Notes: generated from the letters alone by a model not told the origin. A stretch of DNA of 64,000 bases from Parasporobacterium paucivorans DSM 15970 (GCF_900141895.1 NZ_FQYT01000003.1:1-64000), one strand, 5' to 3'. Numbered from the stretch's first letter, positions 8,139-18,474 are shown. Made by a program: numbers and translations.

Positions 8139-9581
8139 TTAATTTTTATATTGAATATCAGGCACATCGCGTTTGCCAGGGATATCGAATTCCTTTGGAG
8201 CAAGCACGCAGAGTTGCTTTTTAATAATCGTCCGCATAGCCTTGGCAGGTTCAAGACAATACTTAATAAATTCATCCGGGTCAATATCAGATTTTGTCTC
8301 GGCCTGTGGAAAAAGTAGTTTTACGAAACCGGTGCACAGACGAGTAATTGCTGTTAGGTCACGTTTATCAGATTTGGGTGGTACAGCAAGGCAGGAGTCT
8401 ACCAATGCTGTATACCTCATGTCATCGCGTAATACATGAAGAACTTCGGCAAAATATTCCGTATTCAGAGCCCATCCGTCAGCTATTATCCCTGTATGAA
8501 AACGAGGAATCTTCCAACCAGGAATAAAACCGTGAAATCGGTCGAGTATTGCCGCTTCACGGAAAATTGGATTTATCTCATTAACCATATTGATATCTGC
8601 ATTGAACTTACTTGCATCAATATTACCTAGAACAATAATGCCTGCATCCGCAATTATCTGTGTGTCAAATCCTTTTACCTCACCAAACTCCATATAACTT
8701 TTCAGAGCCGCCTGTATTTGATCTGGTTGCTCAAATCGTAGAGATTGGATTTCGTCAAAAGCAACGTAGTCAAACCTCGTAATCAATCCGCCAGTTCTTT
8801 TATTGTTGTCATACAAAAGAGAGGCGCGTGAAATTGTACCGCTTGAAACAAGCCATCCCCTCTTACTTATTTTTTCATATACATAACTCTTTCCCGTTCC
8901 CATGGGGGCAAGTTCAATTAGATTAACGCGTCTTTCCACAAATGGTAATAGTCTTTGGAGAAAATACATTTTTTGTTCTTCAGTGTCGTAACCTTCTGGA
9001 TTATAATCAACGGCAGCTATTAGAACATCAAGCCACTCTGCCGTTGTAAATTTCTGACGTGCATCACGGTAATAATCCAAGTCTATACTATAAGGGCAAA
9101 ACGGTTGATATCCGATTAGCTTAATGAATCCACGCGGAGGTCTTTTCGAAAAATCTTGTTCCCAGACGAGGTCGATTATTCCCCAGTTTTCGCTTTCACG
9201 AAGCAGGGTATCTTGCCATCGACTTACAATGTCATTGGCGACTTCGCCGCCAGCACCTGTTTTCACCCCTCCGAAGTCAGGGAGTTCAAAAAGCGTCTTG
9301 CCTGTTTTAACGTCGACAGCAACACGAACTCGGGCAAGAAAACGAACGCTATCGCCATTAACCATTTGAAATTTGAATTGCTCATAATCCTCACGGCTTG
9401 GAATGTATTTCTTGATGTACCGGGTTACGCCATCATAGTCAATATTTCCACTCTCGTCAGAAAACTTCATCACGAGCCAATCGCGCATATATGATGGTAA
9501 ACTAAGGTCTGCAAAAAATTTTGTCCGTTCTGGATTTTTCAGGACAACCATTTCAGCGAAGACCTCTTTAATTTTATTCAT
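8139..9581 (-). CDS. brxL: BrxL-like AAA+ protein, short form without Lon protease domain
   Basis: The N-terminal region with YMRDWLVMKF (31-40) and the AAA+ core with Walker A PMGTGKSY (226-233) and Walker B YVAFDEIQS (272-280) fit BrxL, a DNA-binding AAA+ protein of BREX systems. Canonical type 1 BrxL is roughly 680 residues with a C-terminal Lon-like domain. This protein stops at 480 residues with no visible Ser-Lys protease dyad, so it may act only as an ATP-driven DNA-binding machine. The ATG at 9581 has GGAGG 7 nt upstream. It follows the small zinc-ribbon gene by 11 bp. Confidence 0.85.
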   Translation of the reverse strand: MNKIKEVFAEMVVLKNPERTKFFADLSLPSYMRDWLVMKFSDESGNIDYDGVTRYIKKYIPSREDYEQFKFQMVNGDSVRFLARVRVAVDVKTGKTLFELPDFGGVKTGAGGEVANDIVSRWQDTLLRESENWGIIDLVWEQDFSKRPPRGFIKLIGYQPFCPYSIDLDYYRDARQKFTTAEWLDVLIAAVDYNPEGYDTEEQKMYFLQRLLPFVERRVNLIELAPMGTGKSYVYEKISKRGWLVSSGTISRASLLYDNNKRTGGLITRFDYVAFDEIQSLRFEQPDQIQAALKSYMEFGEVKGFDTQIIADAGIIVLGNIDASKFNADINMVNEINPIFREAAILDRFHGFIPGWKIPRFHTGIIADGWALNTEYFAEVLHVLRDDMRYTALVDSCLAVPPKSDKRDLTAITRLCTGFVKLLFPQAETKSDIDPDEFIKYCLEPAKAMRTIIKKQLCVLAPKEFDIPGKRDVPDIQYKN

Positions 9582-9592
9582 CCATTAACCTC

Positions 9593-9793
9593 CTATAAGA
9601 ACAACGTGCAGCCTTGTTCTTTGAATTCTTGTATCTTAATGACTAGGTCTTCTTGATCGCAAACAATAAACTCAGCAAGACAGACTATGCAGTAGAACTC
9701 AGCAATATCTCTGCCGAGCATTTTTTTTGACAAAGCTACTTCGTCTTTGCTCAATTGCCCATTACAATCAATGCACAGCTTTTTTGTCTTCAT
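9593..9793 (-). CDS. Small zinc-ribbon protein (66 aa) inside the BREX-like operon
   Basis: Two CxxC pairs (C7/C10 in CIDC and C35/C38 in CIVC) make a likely single zinc-binding ribbon, followed by an acidic helix. The start ATG overlaps the pglZ stop by one base (TAATG), so translation is almost certainly coupled. I do not recognise the family by name. Conservation of such a tiny gene between pglZ and brxL would suggest an adaptor or regulatory subunit of the complex, but this is inference. Confidence 0.75.
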   Translation of the reverse strand: MKTKKLCIDCNGQLSKDEVALSKKMLGRDIAEFYCIVCLAEFIVCDQEDLVIKIQEFKEQGCTLFL

Positions 9794-11898
9794 TATGGTA
9801 ATCTCATTTCATTATTGCTAATGCCCTTTGGTTTGCTAGCAACAGTTTTTGTAGGTAGTGCAACTTTACGGGAAATAACTATCACTGGTACAAGGTACTC
9901 TTCAGGGGTCATGCCACCGTGAACCTCACCTGCTACAGCGTTTTCATCAGTGTTTCCGCCTGCTGCATTACCCGACTGCTTGAAATGTTCATATGTTTTC
10001 ATTACGATAAATGATTTTCCATCCAAATCTATACGCTTCATGGACGGAGTTATTGAAACATATGCAGCGTCTCTAAGTTCAACAAACCTCCCGTATGAAC
10101 GTACAATAGAATTCTTGGGAGGGTCAACCGCAAAGTTCTCTGAATCGTGGAAAAGTAGTGCGGCAAGTCTACTGCTGCCGTGGTCGCCGGTAACGATAAC
10201 TCTATTGACCTTTGATAACAGTTCTGCAATATACTCAACAATCTCATTAATTATTTCTATCTGGCGAGCAACACACAAAAAATAATCCTTGTCATCAGGC
10301 ATTCCATTATGGGAAAGCTTATCTAATCTATCCCATTTTTTATCATCTTGCCCCCATTTGTGGTTATATTCCGTTTCACTCGGAAGTAATGATCTCGCAA
10401 CTTCCGACTTTATATCTACTTCAACTACTAATTTCTTTAATTTGTAAATTATCAAGTGAAGCCACTCAGCGCCTAAGCCATCAATCCAAAAGATCATACT
10501 GTCATTTGCACCGCTCTGCTGCATAATTTTATTCCGGCCATCAATGATGTCGAAATCAATTTTATATGGAACATCCGTGCTAGGGCGATTTAGTATTTTG
10601 TTACGACGATACCAGGTGAAGTACTTTGATACTTCATCTGGGGAAATCGTAGCAGGGCTTAAATACTCGGATAAGTCTTGATAATCGTCTTTGATCAATT
10701 CTGATACTACCGCGACATCGGCTCCAGAACGCAGCAAACCACTTACTGTTTTTATGGCGTAAGAACGCTCAGCAAGTGTTTTATATGTTATTAACATCAG
10801 TCTTGTTTCTGGGGAGACAATTTTGTCAAGTTTAGCAAAATAATCGTCACTATATGTAACATCCAGCACTCTAAGAGCGGATTTGCGTTGCCTAATAAAT
10901 TCATCGGGAATTTTTGGCAATTCAAAAATTGAATCTCGTAGGGCATATGGAATCTCTGACGCAGTTTTTGTTTTCCCAACCGCATATGTAAAGTAATCGT
11001 CTGTCGGGTATAATTTATACCATAACCAAAGCAGATTTTGTTCCAAGTCGGTCAATTCAGTGAATCTCGCAAACACCCCCATCGGGTCAAAACCATGACC
11101 GATATTAAGAAGATACCTTATTGTTGCTGCAAAAGGTTCATCTTTCTTAATATTCTTGACAAGATTTCTCCAGAATTCACCATCTCCATAAGCTTTTTTC
11201 AGTTTTTCACCATCGGAAACAAGCGATGTAATATATGTAAATGGCTCGTCAACAATCTTAATCTGGACTCCACCGTAGGTCTTCTCTGCGTAACGAAACA
11301 GCTTTGTTCTGGCAGAAAATGCGCTCCGACTTTTATCTGCGTAGAAAGCCACCCATTTTTCAAGCCACCCTTGCAGGTTAATAGCATCTGTTGTTACTGC
11401 ATCTGCAAAATCCGGCGAGTATATGGTAAGGACATACTCAGATTCTACGTTACCTTCAGTTACTTCCCAAATAAATCTCTGTTGCCGTTCATCTTGAATT
11501 GGGATGATTTGGTCAAAAATCTCACGTCCACCAAAAATGGGAATGATGTATTTAGTCGTTGAGTTCTCGGCTTGTTGCTGTTCCCAAATTCCTGGAAATG
11601 ATGCGGTTGCTTTGTCAGTCTCACGCTTTGTGCATATACGCAAATACTCTCCCAAAGAGATTATTAGAAGTTGCTTTCCCGGATGTATAGCTAATTCGTT
11701 TTTTAAATCCTTAAAGCGTGGCAGGACATCCCCCGTGGTAAACTGAGCAAGGTCAATTTCGACATCACATACAGTTTTTAATTCGATGACGAGAGCAAGA
11801 TAATCATCAAAGTTGCGAACGAATATAAGCCGTGCCGGAAATCTTCCGGGCGTTAGTCTTTCATTAGAAACTTTTGAGATGATTTCGTTAATATTCAT
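9793..11898 (-). CDS. pglZ: PglZ-domain protein (alkaline-phosphatase-like), BREX core component
   Basis: The C-terminal half carries the PglZ core: metal-binding WIDGLGAEWL (471-480), VTGDHGSSRLAAL (569-581) and EVHGGMTPEEYLVPV (659-671), matching the alkaline-phosphatase superfamily metal ligands Asp, Asp-His and His. The N-terminal ~430 residues are helical and should be the partner-binding part. PglZ is the signature gene of BREX and Pgl phage-defence systems; its substrate is unknown. The 701-residue length is normal. The ATG at 11898 is preceded by AGGAGG. It sits between the brxC-like gene (12 bp away) and the zinc-ribbon gene, which overlaps its stop. Confidence 0.9.
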   Translation of the reverse strand: MNINEIISKVSNERLTPGRFPARLIFVRNFDDYLALVIELKTVCDVEIDLAQFTTGDVLPRFKDLKNELAIHPGKQLLIISLGEYLRICTKRETDKATASFPGIWEQQQAENSTTKYIIPIFGGREIFDQIIPIQDERQQRFIWEVTEGNVESEYVLTIYSPDFADAVTTDAINLQGWLEKWVAFYADKSRSAFSARTKLFRYAEKTYGGVQIKIVDEPFTYITSLVSDGEKLKKAYGDGEFWRNLVKNIKKDEPFAATIRYLLNIGHGFDPMGVFARFTELTDLEQNLLWLWYKLYPTDDYFTYAVGKTKTASEIPYALRDSIFELPKIPDEFIRQRKSALRVLDVTYSDDYFAKLDKIVSPETRLMLITYKTLAERSYAIKTVSGLLRSGADVAVVSELIKDDYQDLSEYLSPATISPDEVSKYFTWYRRNKILNRPSTDVPYKIDFDIIDGRNKIMQQSGANDSMIFWIDGLGAEWLHLIIYKLKKLVVEVDIKSEVARSLLPSETEYNHKWGQDDKKWDRLDKLSHNGMPDDKDYFLCVARQIEIINEIVEYIAELLSKVNRVIVTGDHGSSRLAALLFHDSENFAVDPPKNSIVRSYGRFVELRDAAYVSITPSMKRIDLDGKSFIVMKTYEHFKQSGNAAGGNTDENAVAGEVHGGMTPEEYLVPVIVISRKVALPTKTVASKPKGISNNEMRLP

Positions 11899-11910
11899 CG
11901 TAACGCCCTC

Positions 11911-14900
11911 CTAATTTAAGAAATTGTTGTATAACTCCGGATTCATATCAAGAAGTTTCAAAACAGCATTTCGTAGCTCTTCATCTGACATAGTCTTGAC
12001 GCGCGTTTTCGCCTGTTCTTGGTACGTCTTTTGCAAGTATGTATCAAGTGTAGCACGAATTTCAGGAATTTTCGTTTCCCAAGAATAGACATCCGATGAA
12101 AGCTTTGCATTCGTCTTTAGCCTATCTATAAGGACTTTTCTATCTGATATAAACGCAGCACGGTAATTTTCACCAATATAAGCAAAAAACCTATCCGATA
12201 TATAAGTTGTATCTTGCAAAACAGCAAGGTTGTTTCCTTTAAGGAAGGATAAAGCCTTGGTGAGGGCATCTTTATCTACAGCTCTGCCGTCCTGAAGAGC
12301 CCTAATGGTTCGCACAGATGCACTATGTGTTTCATCAAACAACCATATTATTGGTACATTATTGTTATTACACCATTCCTGTATAGAGGCTGTTCCGCTG
12401 ATATCTTGCCATTGCTTTTTCGCTGCCGCCGAATCCCGATTATGCTTTATGTTTTCAAGTAGCCCATTTAATTTAACATCGAAGATAGAAACTGGGGTTT
12501 CATAGGATTGTTGTTTTAGAGCGGTGTAGATTTCTTCTAATTCATCGTCAGTATACGTGATTTGTCGAGCATTAAAAATGGCTTCTAACAATAATTTGGG
12601 CTTCGATAAATGTTCCCATGCTGTTTTAGCACGGCCTTCCAATGTCGAAACAACACTCTCCTTATTCGTAAGTTCGGCCCATGACGATTTGGATATTTCA
12701 CGTAATTGTTTAAGTGCAGGAATCCAGCTTACGGGTAGGGTTTCGATTACCGTCCCCGGAACTTTCATATTCTCGAAAACATTATTTAAAGTGTTTTGAA
12801 CCGAACGGTATGTTTTTACACCCACGCCAATTTCAGAATTCACCGTGGCAATAACACCAAACTCTTGTGCAAGTTCTCCAAGCTTTTCAATCACTTGCGT
12901 TTCACGCCAGGCCGAAATAGAATCCTGTAAATATATGCGAAGTGCATCAAAGATATCCTTATCATTTAGGTTAAGCCGTTCACTCAGCGTTTCAAGCTCT
13001 CCAATATTAGAAAACATAAACCTTCTGAAGGCCGATAGCATGGCTGATTTGTCCCACAACGCATTTGTTATCACTTGGCGTAACTGACCACGTCCGTTGA
13101 ATTGTGTCAGAACTTCTGCCATGACACTCTCTTGATCTTCTGTGGTTTCATAAATAAAATCACATAATAGGTCTGTAAGCTTGATAACTACAGCCTTGGA
13201 CTCGTCGCCACCAAATTTGTCACTACCCATATACTTTAGCGCCCAAACAGGAACACCAATCACAATTGTTTTTTGTCTGATAAATTTTCTTGCCTCAGCT
13301 TCACTCACCGATTCCTGAGGGGATAACATAAAGATCTTCTGAATGTATTGCTTAAACTTTTGCCAGATAGCAGAACCTGACGAAAGATTATGATTGATTG
13401 TTTTTCCGTCTAACATCTTATTAACCATACTCGCTAAATTCCCAGCTGTTGGTGGCAGCGTATTGACACCGTCAAACCAGTTAAAAGTGCCATTGACAAG
13501 CGAACGAATCGCAAGCCCAATAAAGCACCCAACAGCCATTGAATTGTAGTATCCAAATGGAGGTTGCTGCAATTTAGCCCAAAGTACATCAATCGGAATC
13601 TTTGCACCTTGCGCTAATTCTTGTTGGAAAAACGTTGCTAGACTAGATATTGGCTCTACACTACTTCCGCTTAGGTTCTTTAGGGTATCTAAATCATTAA
13701 CATCCCACGCCTCAACAGTCTTTAGTGCATTTACAATATTGTTAACTTGATTATTGCTGCCTGCTTTGGTGATGCCAGTTAAAACAACATTGCTGTTACA
13801 TTTTTTATAAGCCGTATTTACGGTCACAAGGCGTTCGGGCGCAGCAGGGAATACATCAAATAGCACATCCTTTTCAATGCGCTTCATAAGATCGCTTTTC
13901 CCATATATACCTGTGTACTGGATTTCGCCATAATACGCAGAAATCTGAGAATCTGCCGATGGTCCCGCCCAAGTCGCAACAATCATGCTCGATTCTATAT
14001 CGTACTTCCCAGCATCACCAGTTTTTCCGTCATCAGCGCATAATTCTTTATGAGTAATAGCTTTATGCCAACGGTCAATTATCTCTGCCGTACATGGTTC
14101 ACGAAGCAAAGTAACGACGAGCCGATTGCTATCGTCTTCAGCGGCAATCTGTTTAATTTTTGTCTGAAACCTCGTGTATTCACTCGCTTCAGAAACAACT
14201 ACCACGAGAATTCCTATTTTATACGGAAACTTCTGTAATTCTTTTTTGATTTCGCCTAGTCGAGCCGAAAGAGATGTTGTCTCAGAGGAACAGGCTGCTA
14301 TATAAACTCGACCAAATGTTGCCCTTGTATTATCCCACATAGCACTCTCGAGTGCCTTTGAGAATACGCCCTTGTCAGAAAAAAGTGCATATCGGGTATA
14401 TTTCTTTTGGGTCATCTCAAGGCGAACATCGAAGGTGTCGGTGTTTCCTGTGTATGGCAACTCTAATCTTACGTCACCATTAGATTGTTCACCTAGGCTG
14501 AGAAGACCAATTTCCTTAAACGATGTGAGATACTCGTCAATCGTTGCCTGCTCTAACTGTCCGCGAAAACACTTGTAGAGCGTATTTCTGGTAGCTCCAC
14601 TTCGCCCAAACGTGTGGCTCTGTTTGCTATATAGATTGCTAATGTTGCTCCCGCTCATTACAGCTATGAGGAGCAATGCCGCCTTAAAGACGTGAATAGC
14701 ATACTCATCAGAGATGGAATCTGATTTGTTTTGGAAATGCTGAATAACTTTGCGGGTCTCCGCACTAAAGTCTCGTACATCGCTGCCGCGAGTGAAAAAG
14801 TAATCCCATAAATAATCAGCAGTTAGCCACTGCCATTTGTCGGGCTCATTATTCTCAATATAGTGGATAAACCCGACACCCTCTGAGGATTCATTTCGAT

Positions 14901-16128
14901 CTTTCATGAAACGGAATAAGGTCCTCTGCGATGCGCCAAAGTTTTGTGCCACCGTAGCAAGCATAGACAAAGTCATTGGGTGAATCGGACACAGCTTCGA
15001 CATGCGTTCGTTGATATTTATGCTTTGATCAAGGTTATCGAATTCTGCATTATACTTTTGGATGGATTTGAGTAAATCCTTTTTAATATCTTCCCATTGA
15101 TGCGCCATCCCTGGGCGAGGTATAATCGAATCACCAATTAAGTCATAGGCCGCACTCTCAGTGATATGGAATTCTAATTTATGATAACGGTGGAGAATTC
15201 GCTCATATGTTTCCTCACCGAGTTCCGATACCCACGTTGGGTCGTGGTGAACGATAAGGCACATAAAGAATGGGGCATTCTGTTTTGTCTTGCCGTCTTT
15301 ATCGACAGACTTGCAAAATTCTGAGAGGCGTTGAAGTACATTGTCATCTCCACAGTCGCGCAAAAACCCGGTGAATTCGTCCCAAATGAAAACTATGCCA
15401 GTTTCCTGCAGCCCATTTCCTGCAATGATATCTTTTATCCACTCCTCAAATCTATCCACAACACCTGTGAACATATTACGATGATTATCATCACATATAC
15501 GCTTAACCAAGTGGATAGCATCCGAGTCTCCATCCAATACAGCTTGTTGGAATTCTTCAATATCAGAATACTGGTCAGAAAGACCATAAAGCAGGTCTGT
15601 GAAAAGATACTCCCAGTTTATGCTCTTGTCGTTTATTGCATCTTTGGCCGCGTTAATGAGAGAGCTTGTCCCATAGTATGCTTTACCGCCAAACTTTTCA
15701 GCCAATTTTTCTTTAATTTTAACTTCCATCTCCATCATGAGATGTGTCCCGCTTTTGATGTCAGTTGCTCCGCTTGTCCAAACCACTAAAAAATCGCCTT
15801 TCTCGCGAATTTTTATAAAGCGTTTCCTGTACTCCGCGAGTGACGGCTTGTTGAGGAATGAATCGATGTTGGCAATGCTATCCTCAAATAGATGCTTTAA
15901 AACAATAGCTGCATAGCTTTTGCCCGTGCCATATGCACCATGAATCCAAAACGATCGACGTTTGTCGTTGTCTTCCCAAAGAATGGTTTGACAAACTGCT
16001 TCCATGGCTCGTTGCATATCTCCATGGACGATGTACTCTTGCCATAGATTAGGGTTTCGTTCTTCTGCATCCAAGTCTACGACTGATTCATAGTTGGCAG
16101 ATAGTTCAATATAATTGCTGTATTTCAT
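11911..16128 (-). CDS. brxC: BrxC/PglY-like giant P-loop ATPase
   Basis: This 1405-residue protein has a Walker A motif GAYGTGKS at 64-71 in the early, BrxC-like position. A Walker B GIVFIWDEF follows at 244-252, with the acidic pair D250/E251. The remaining ~1100 residues are long helical segments with no motif I can name. BrxC/PglY proteins are core ATPases of BREX systems and are thought to organise the modification and defence complex on DNA. The length is somewhat above the usual ~1200. The ATG at 16128 has GGAG about 9 nt upstream. It follows brxP by 14 bp and precedes pglZ by 12 bp. Confidence 0.85.
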   Translation of the reverse strand: MKYSNYIELSANYESVVDLDAEERNPNLWQEYIVHGDMQRAMEAVCQTILWEDNDKRRSFWIHGAYGTGKSYAAIVLKHLFEDSIANIDSFLNKPSLAEYRKRFIKIREKGDFLVVWTSGATDIKSGTHLMMEMEVKIKEKLAEKFGGKAYYGTSSLINAAKDAINDKSINWEYLFTDLLYGLSDQYSDIEEFQQAVLDGDSDAIHLVKRICDDNHRNMFTGVVDRFEEWIKDIIAGNGLQETGIVFIWDEFTGFLRDCGDDNVLQRLSEFCKSVDKDGKTKQNAPFFMCLIVHHDPTWVSELGEETYERILHRYHKLEFHITESAAYDLIGDSIIPRPGMAHQWEDIKKDLLKSIQKYNAEFDNLDQSININERMSKLCPIHPMTLSMLATVAQNFGASQRTLFRFMKDRNESSEGVGFIHYIENNEPDKWQWLTADYLWDYFFTRGSDVRDFSAETRKVIQHFQNKSDSISDEYAIHVFKAALLLIAVMSGSNISNLYSKQSHTFGRSGATRNTLYKCFRGQLEQATIDEYLTSFKEIGLLSLGEQSNGDVRLELPYTGNTDTFDVRLEMTQKKYTRYALFSDKGVFSKALESAMWDNTRATFGRVYIAACSSETTSLSARLGEIKKELQKFPYKIGILVVVVSEASEYTRFQTKIKQIAAEDDSNRLVVTLLREPCTAEIIDRWHKAITHKELCADDGKTGDAGKYDIESSMIVATWAGPSADSQISAYYGEIQYTGIYGKSDLMKRIEKDVLFDVFPAAPERLVTVNTAYKKCNSNVVLTGITKAGSNNQVNNIVNALKTVEAWDVNDLDTLKNLSGSSVEPISSLATFFQQELAQGAKIPIDVLWAKLQQPPFGYYNSMAVGCFIGLAIRSLVNGTFNWFDGVNTLPPTAGNLASMVNKMLDGKTINHNLSSGSAIWQKFKQYIQKIFMLSPQESVSEAEARKFIRQKTIVIGVPVWALKYMGSDKFGGDESKAVVIKLTDLLCDFIYETTEDQESVMAEVLTQFNGRGQLRQVITNALWDKSAMLSAFRRFMFSNIGELETLSERLNLNDKDIFDALRIYLQDSISAWRETQVIEKLGELAQEFGVIATVNSEIGVGVKTYRSVQNTLNNVFENMKVPGTVIETLPVSWIPALKQLREISKSSWAELTNKESVVSTLEGRAKTAWEHLSKPKLLLEAIFNARQITYTDDELEEIYTALKQQSYETPVSIFDVKLNGLLENIKHNRDSAAAKKQWQDISGTASIQEWCNNNNVPIIWLFDETHSASVRTIRALQDGRAVDKDALTKALSFLKGNNLAVLQDTTYISDRFFAYIGENYRAAFISDRKVLIDRLKTNAKLSSDVYSWETKIPEIRATLDTYLQKTYQEQAKTRVKTMSDEELRNAVLKLLDMNPELYNNFLN

Positions 16129-16142
16129 TAATATTATCTCCT

Positions 16143-18470
16143 TTACCCTACGATTAAATCGAGTACGTCGATTGCTTTTTTTTCTGGTACAAGCATTATA
16201 TTGTCAAGATCTTGAACAAATGCTACGCGGATAAATTCCGAATAATGCAGTGCGATGTCTTGCACAATTGCCTTGAAGTTGTTTGGGTTCAATCCAAAGA
16301 TTGATACTGGGTCAACACCTTTTGCTTCGGCATTACCGCGAGCATTGTCAAGTTGCGTCAGCGTGAATGTGTACCTCCCAGTTTCTTCGGCAAACTTATA
16401 TAGCGCGTAGAGGACAGAAATCGCTTCTGGCGTATCCCAACCTTGCTTAATAAACTTGAAGCTCGTGCCGTCTGGAATCGGGATGCCTTGTTTGAGCGCA
16501 GTGCCAATTGGTGAATGTCGAAATGTTTCGAGCAGAGCAGTCACTGCATTGTCGCGTGTTGACGGTGAATAGTCGTCACCAAGCATGAACACCAATTCTG
16601 CCTTGTCGTATGTTTCTCCTGGTTGCGCGTATAGCATATACCACTTTGCAATTACTGAGCTATACGCAAGATTTGTCCAAATTATCGACCATACAAGTGG
16701 ATTACCTGATCCAAGAGGAAGTAATCGTTCACATAGAGGGGTAAGAATCCCCGATTTGTCACCCTTGCTTGACGGTGAAAGTAGCCCGGCTTCCCTTACC
16801 CAGACACGGAGTGCATCGTACTGGCGGTTGCCAAGATGTTTCATTGAAAAGCAATCCGTGCCGTACTCAAAGAAATGCTCTAGCCACGGACGTCGAAATC
16901 CAAAATGTTGATAGCGATTCATACCTTTAAGATTCATGCCGAACCCTCCTGTTGTGTGTAGAGATTTTGCCGCCAAGCAGCCTTTTGTTCCCGTAAATTC
17001 GATGCAATTCGCACAATGTATGCATAGCTCCTCACGAATGAGGATTGTGTTATCTTCGCTTATCTCAAATGCTCCTGTCGGACACTGCACAACACATGCT
17101 TTACAACCAACACAATAAGCAACTTTATTTGCAACCCCTCGTAAATGGCTAATAATAAACCTATTCATTGAAGAGTAAGGGGAATAGGTTATTGTATCGT
17201 CGTCAATAGAAAATTTGTAGCTTTGATGGTCCATCAACTGAGTGTACGTATTCCCTTTTTTTTCGACAATTTCACCAAGTAGTTTGCTAACTTCCAACCA
17301 TTTGCTCATCTGGCGAGAAAATCGGAAAATAATTTTATCTCCATCTATTACTTCAGTGACGCGATTCCCTCCATCTTTTAACCCACGGCCACCCATGCGT
17401 CCTTTCCATCCACCTTCTTCTATGTATTTTCTTTGTTCTTTTGCTGTCTTTGTGTTATTAGCATAATCCTCTACCTTGTTTAACAAAGTGGCAAGTTCAT
17501 CTGGATAGGCATCATTGGCGATTCCATCCCACCAAGCTGAAGACATAGGACATATTTTGCAGCCCACACGGAATAAACCAATTCTATAAGCATCATTAAA
17601 AAGAATCTTGTTTTTTAATAAATACAGATAAATTTCGGCTGTACCCCATTCCAAGATGGGACTGCAGTTAACCTGACTTATATTTTTTACTCCTTCGCCG
17701 ATTGCTTCATACATCGATCGAGCAGCACTTTCTTCCTTCCGAACACCGTCAAAAACCACAGCCCTTGCATCATGATCTCCAGTTATCTCTCTAAGCTTGA
17801 TTATTGTAGGTACTGACTTATGTACCGAACAGCACCAGCGCAACCTACGCCCAGGAGGACCGAATGCATCCCAACTTTCATCTGGTGACATATGACTTGC
17901 TGCTTCATAAAAACGTAGTTTGCCCCAATGTTTCATCGAACGCTTAACAGACTCAAGGGTTGCATTTAATTCCATGCCCGTATTGCTGAAGATAACAACA
18001 AACTCGTCAGGACGTAGCGCTTTCGCCACAAGGTCAAGAAGAACGAGGCTGTCTTTACCTCCTGAAAAGGCGACAACGAACTTCAATCCCAACGCGGCAT
18101 ACTCATCATAAACGCGACGAATGAACCCAACTGCGGTTTCTTCAAGACCTCTCATCAGGCTCTCATTTGTTTTCCAGAGGGAGGCTATGTTAATTGCTTT
18201 TAACTTTAACCCATCTTTCTTAACATTTATAGTTGGCTTAGAATAGAAGCTGCCACCTATAGCTTCGGCGACAACTTCTCCGTTTAATATATATCGCCTG
18301 ATACCTTCTGCCCACAGTAGAGGGGCGTCAGTCTTTGGATATTCCCAATGAGCATCGAGCCCAAAGTTGTCAAGCTCCTCCTTAAATACAGGACGGATTT
18401 CTTTAATTACCTTAGCATCCGGAACGAGGAGGTATATTCCATTCTTTTTAGTCCACTTATAACCGTACAT
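16143..18470 (-). CDS. brxP: BrxP-like PP-loop protein with APS-reductase-type [4Fe-4S] site and ferredoxin domain
   Basis: Numbered from the ATG at 18470 (775 aa), the PP-loop SGGKDS is at 136-141. It is followed by the iron-sulfur signature CC (213-214) ... CKIC (304-307), which is the CC-X~80-CxxC pattern of APS reductases and DndC. The substrate-reducing C-terminal cysteine motif of true reductases is absent. A two-cluster ferredoxin follows: C453, C456, C459, C463 and C483, C486, C489, C498. The last ~230 residues are unassigned. The layout suggests ATP-dependent activation and sulfur transfer, probably to DNA, with built-in electron supply. The frame runs up to a TTG at 18521, but the ATG at 18470 lies 4 nt after the upstream stop with GGAG 10 nt before it, and is preferred. 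Confidence 0.85.
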   Translation of the reverse strand: MYGYKWTKKNGIYLLVPDAKVIKEIRPVFKEELDNFGLDAHWEYPKTDAPLLWAEGIRRYILNGEVVAEAIGGSFYSKPTINVKKDGLKLKAINIASLWKTNESLMRGLEETAVGFIRRVYDEYAALGLKFVVAFSGGKDSLVLLDLVAKALRPDEFVVIFSNTGMELNATLESVKRSMKHWGKLRFYEAASHMSPDESWDAFGPPGRRLRWCCSVHKSVPTIIKLREITGDHDARAVVFDGVRKEESAARSMYEAIGEGVKNISQVNCSPILEWGTAEIYLYLLKNKILFNDAYRIGLFRVGCKICPMSSAWWDGIANDAYPDELATLLNKVEDYANNTKTAKEQRKYIEEGGWKGRMGGRGLKDGGNRVTEVIDGDKIIFRFSRQMSKWLEVSKLLGEIVEKKGNTYTQLMDHQSYKFSIDDDTITYSPYSSMNRFIISHLRGVANKVAYCVGCKACVVQCPTGAFEISEDNTILIREELCIHCANCIEFTGTKGCLAAKSLHTTGGFGMNLKGMNRYQHFGFRRPWLEHFFEYGTDCFSMKHLGNRQYDALRVWVREAGLLSPSSKGDKSGILTPLCERLLPLGSGNPLVWSIIWTNLAYSSVIAKWYMLYAQPGETYDKAELVFMLGDDYSPSTRDNAVTALLETFRHSPIGTALKQGIPIPDGTSFKFIKQGWDTPEAISVLYALYKFAEETGRYTFTLTQLDNARGNAEAKGVDPVSIFGLNPNNFKAIVQDIALHYSEFIRVAFVQDLDNIMLVPEKKAIDVLDLIVG

Positions 18471-18474
18471 ATTT

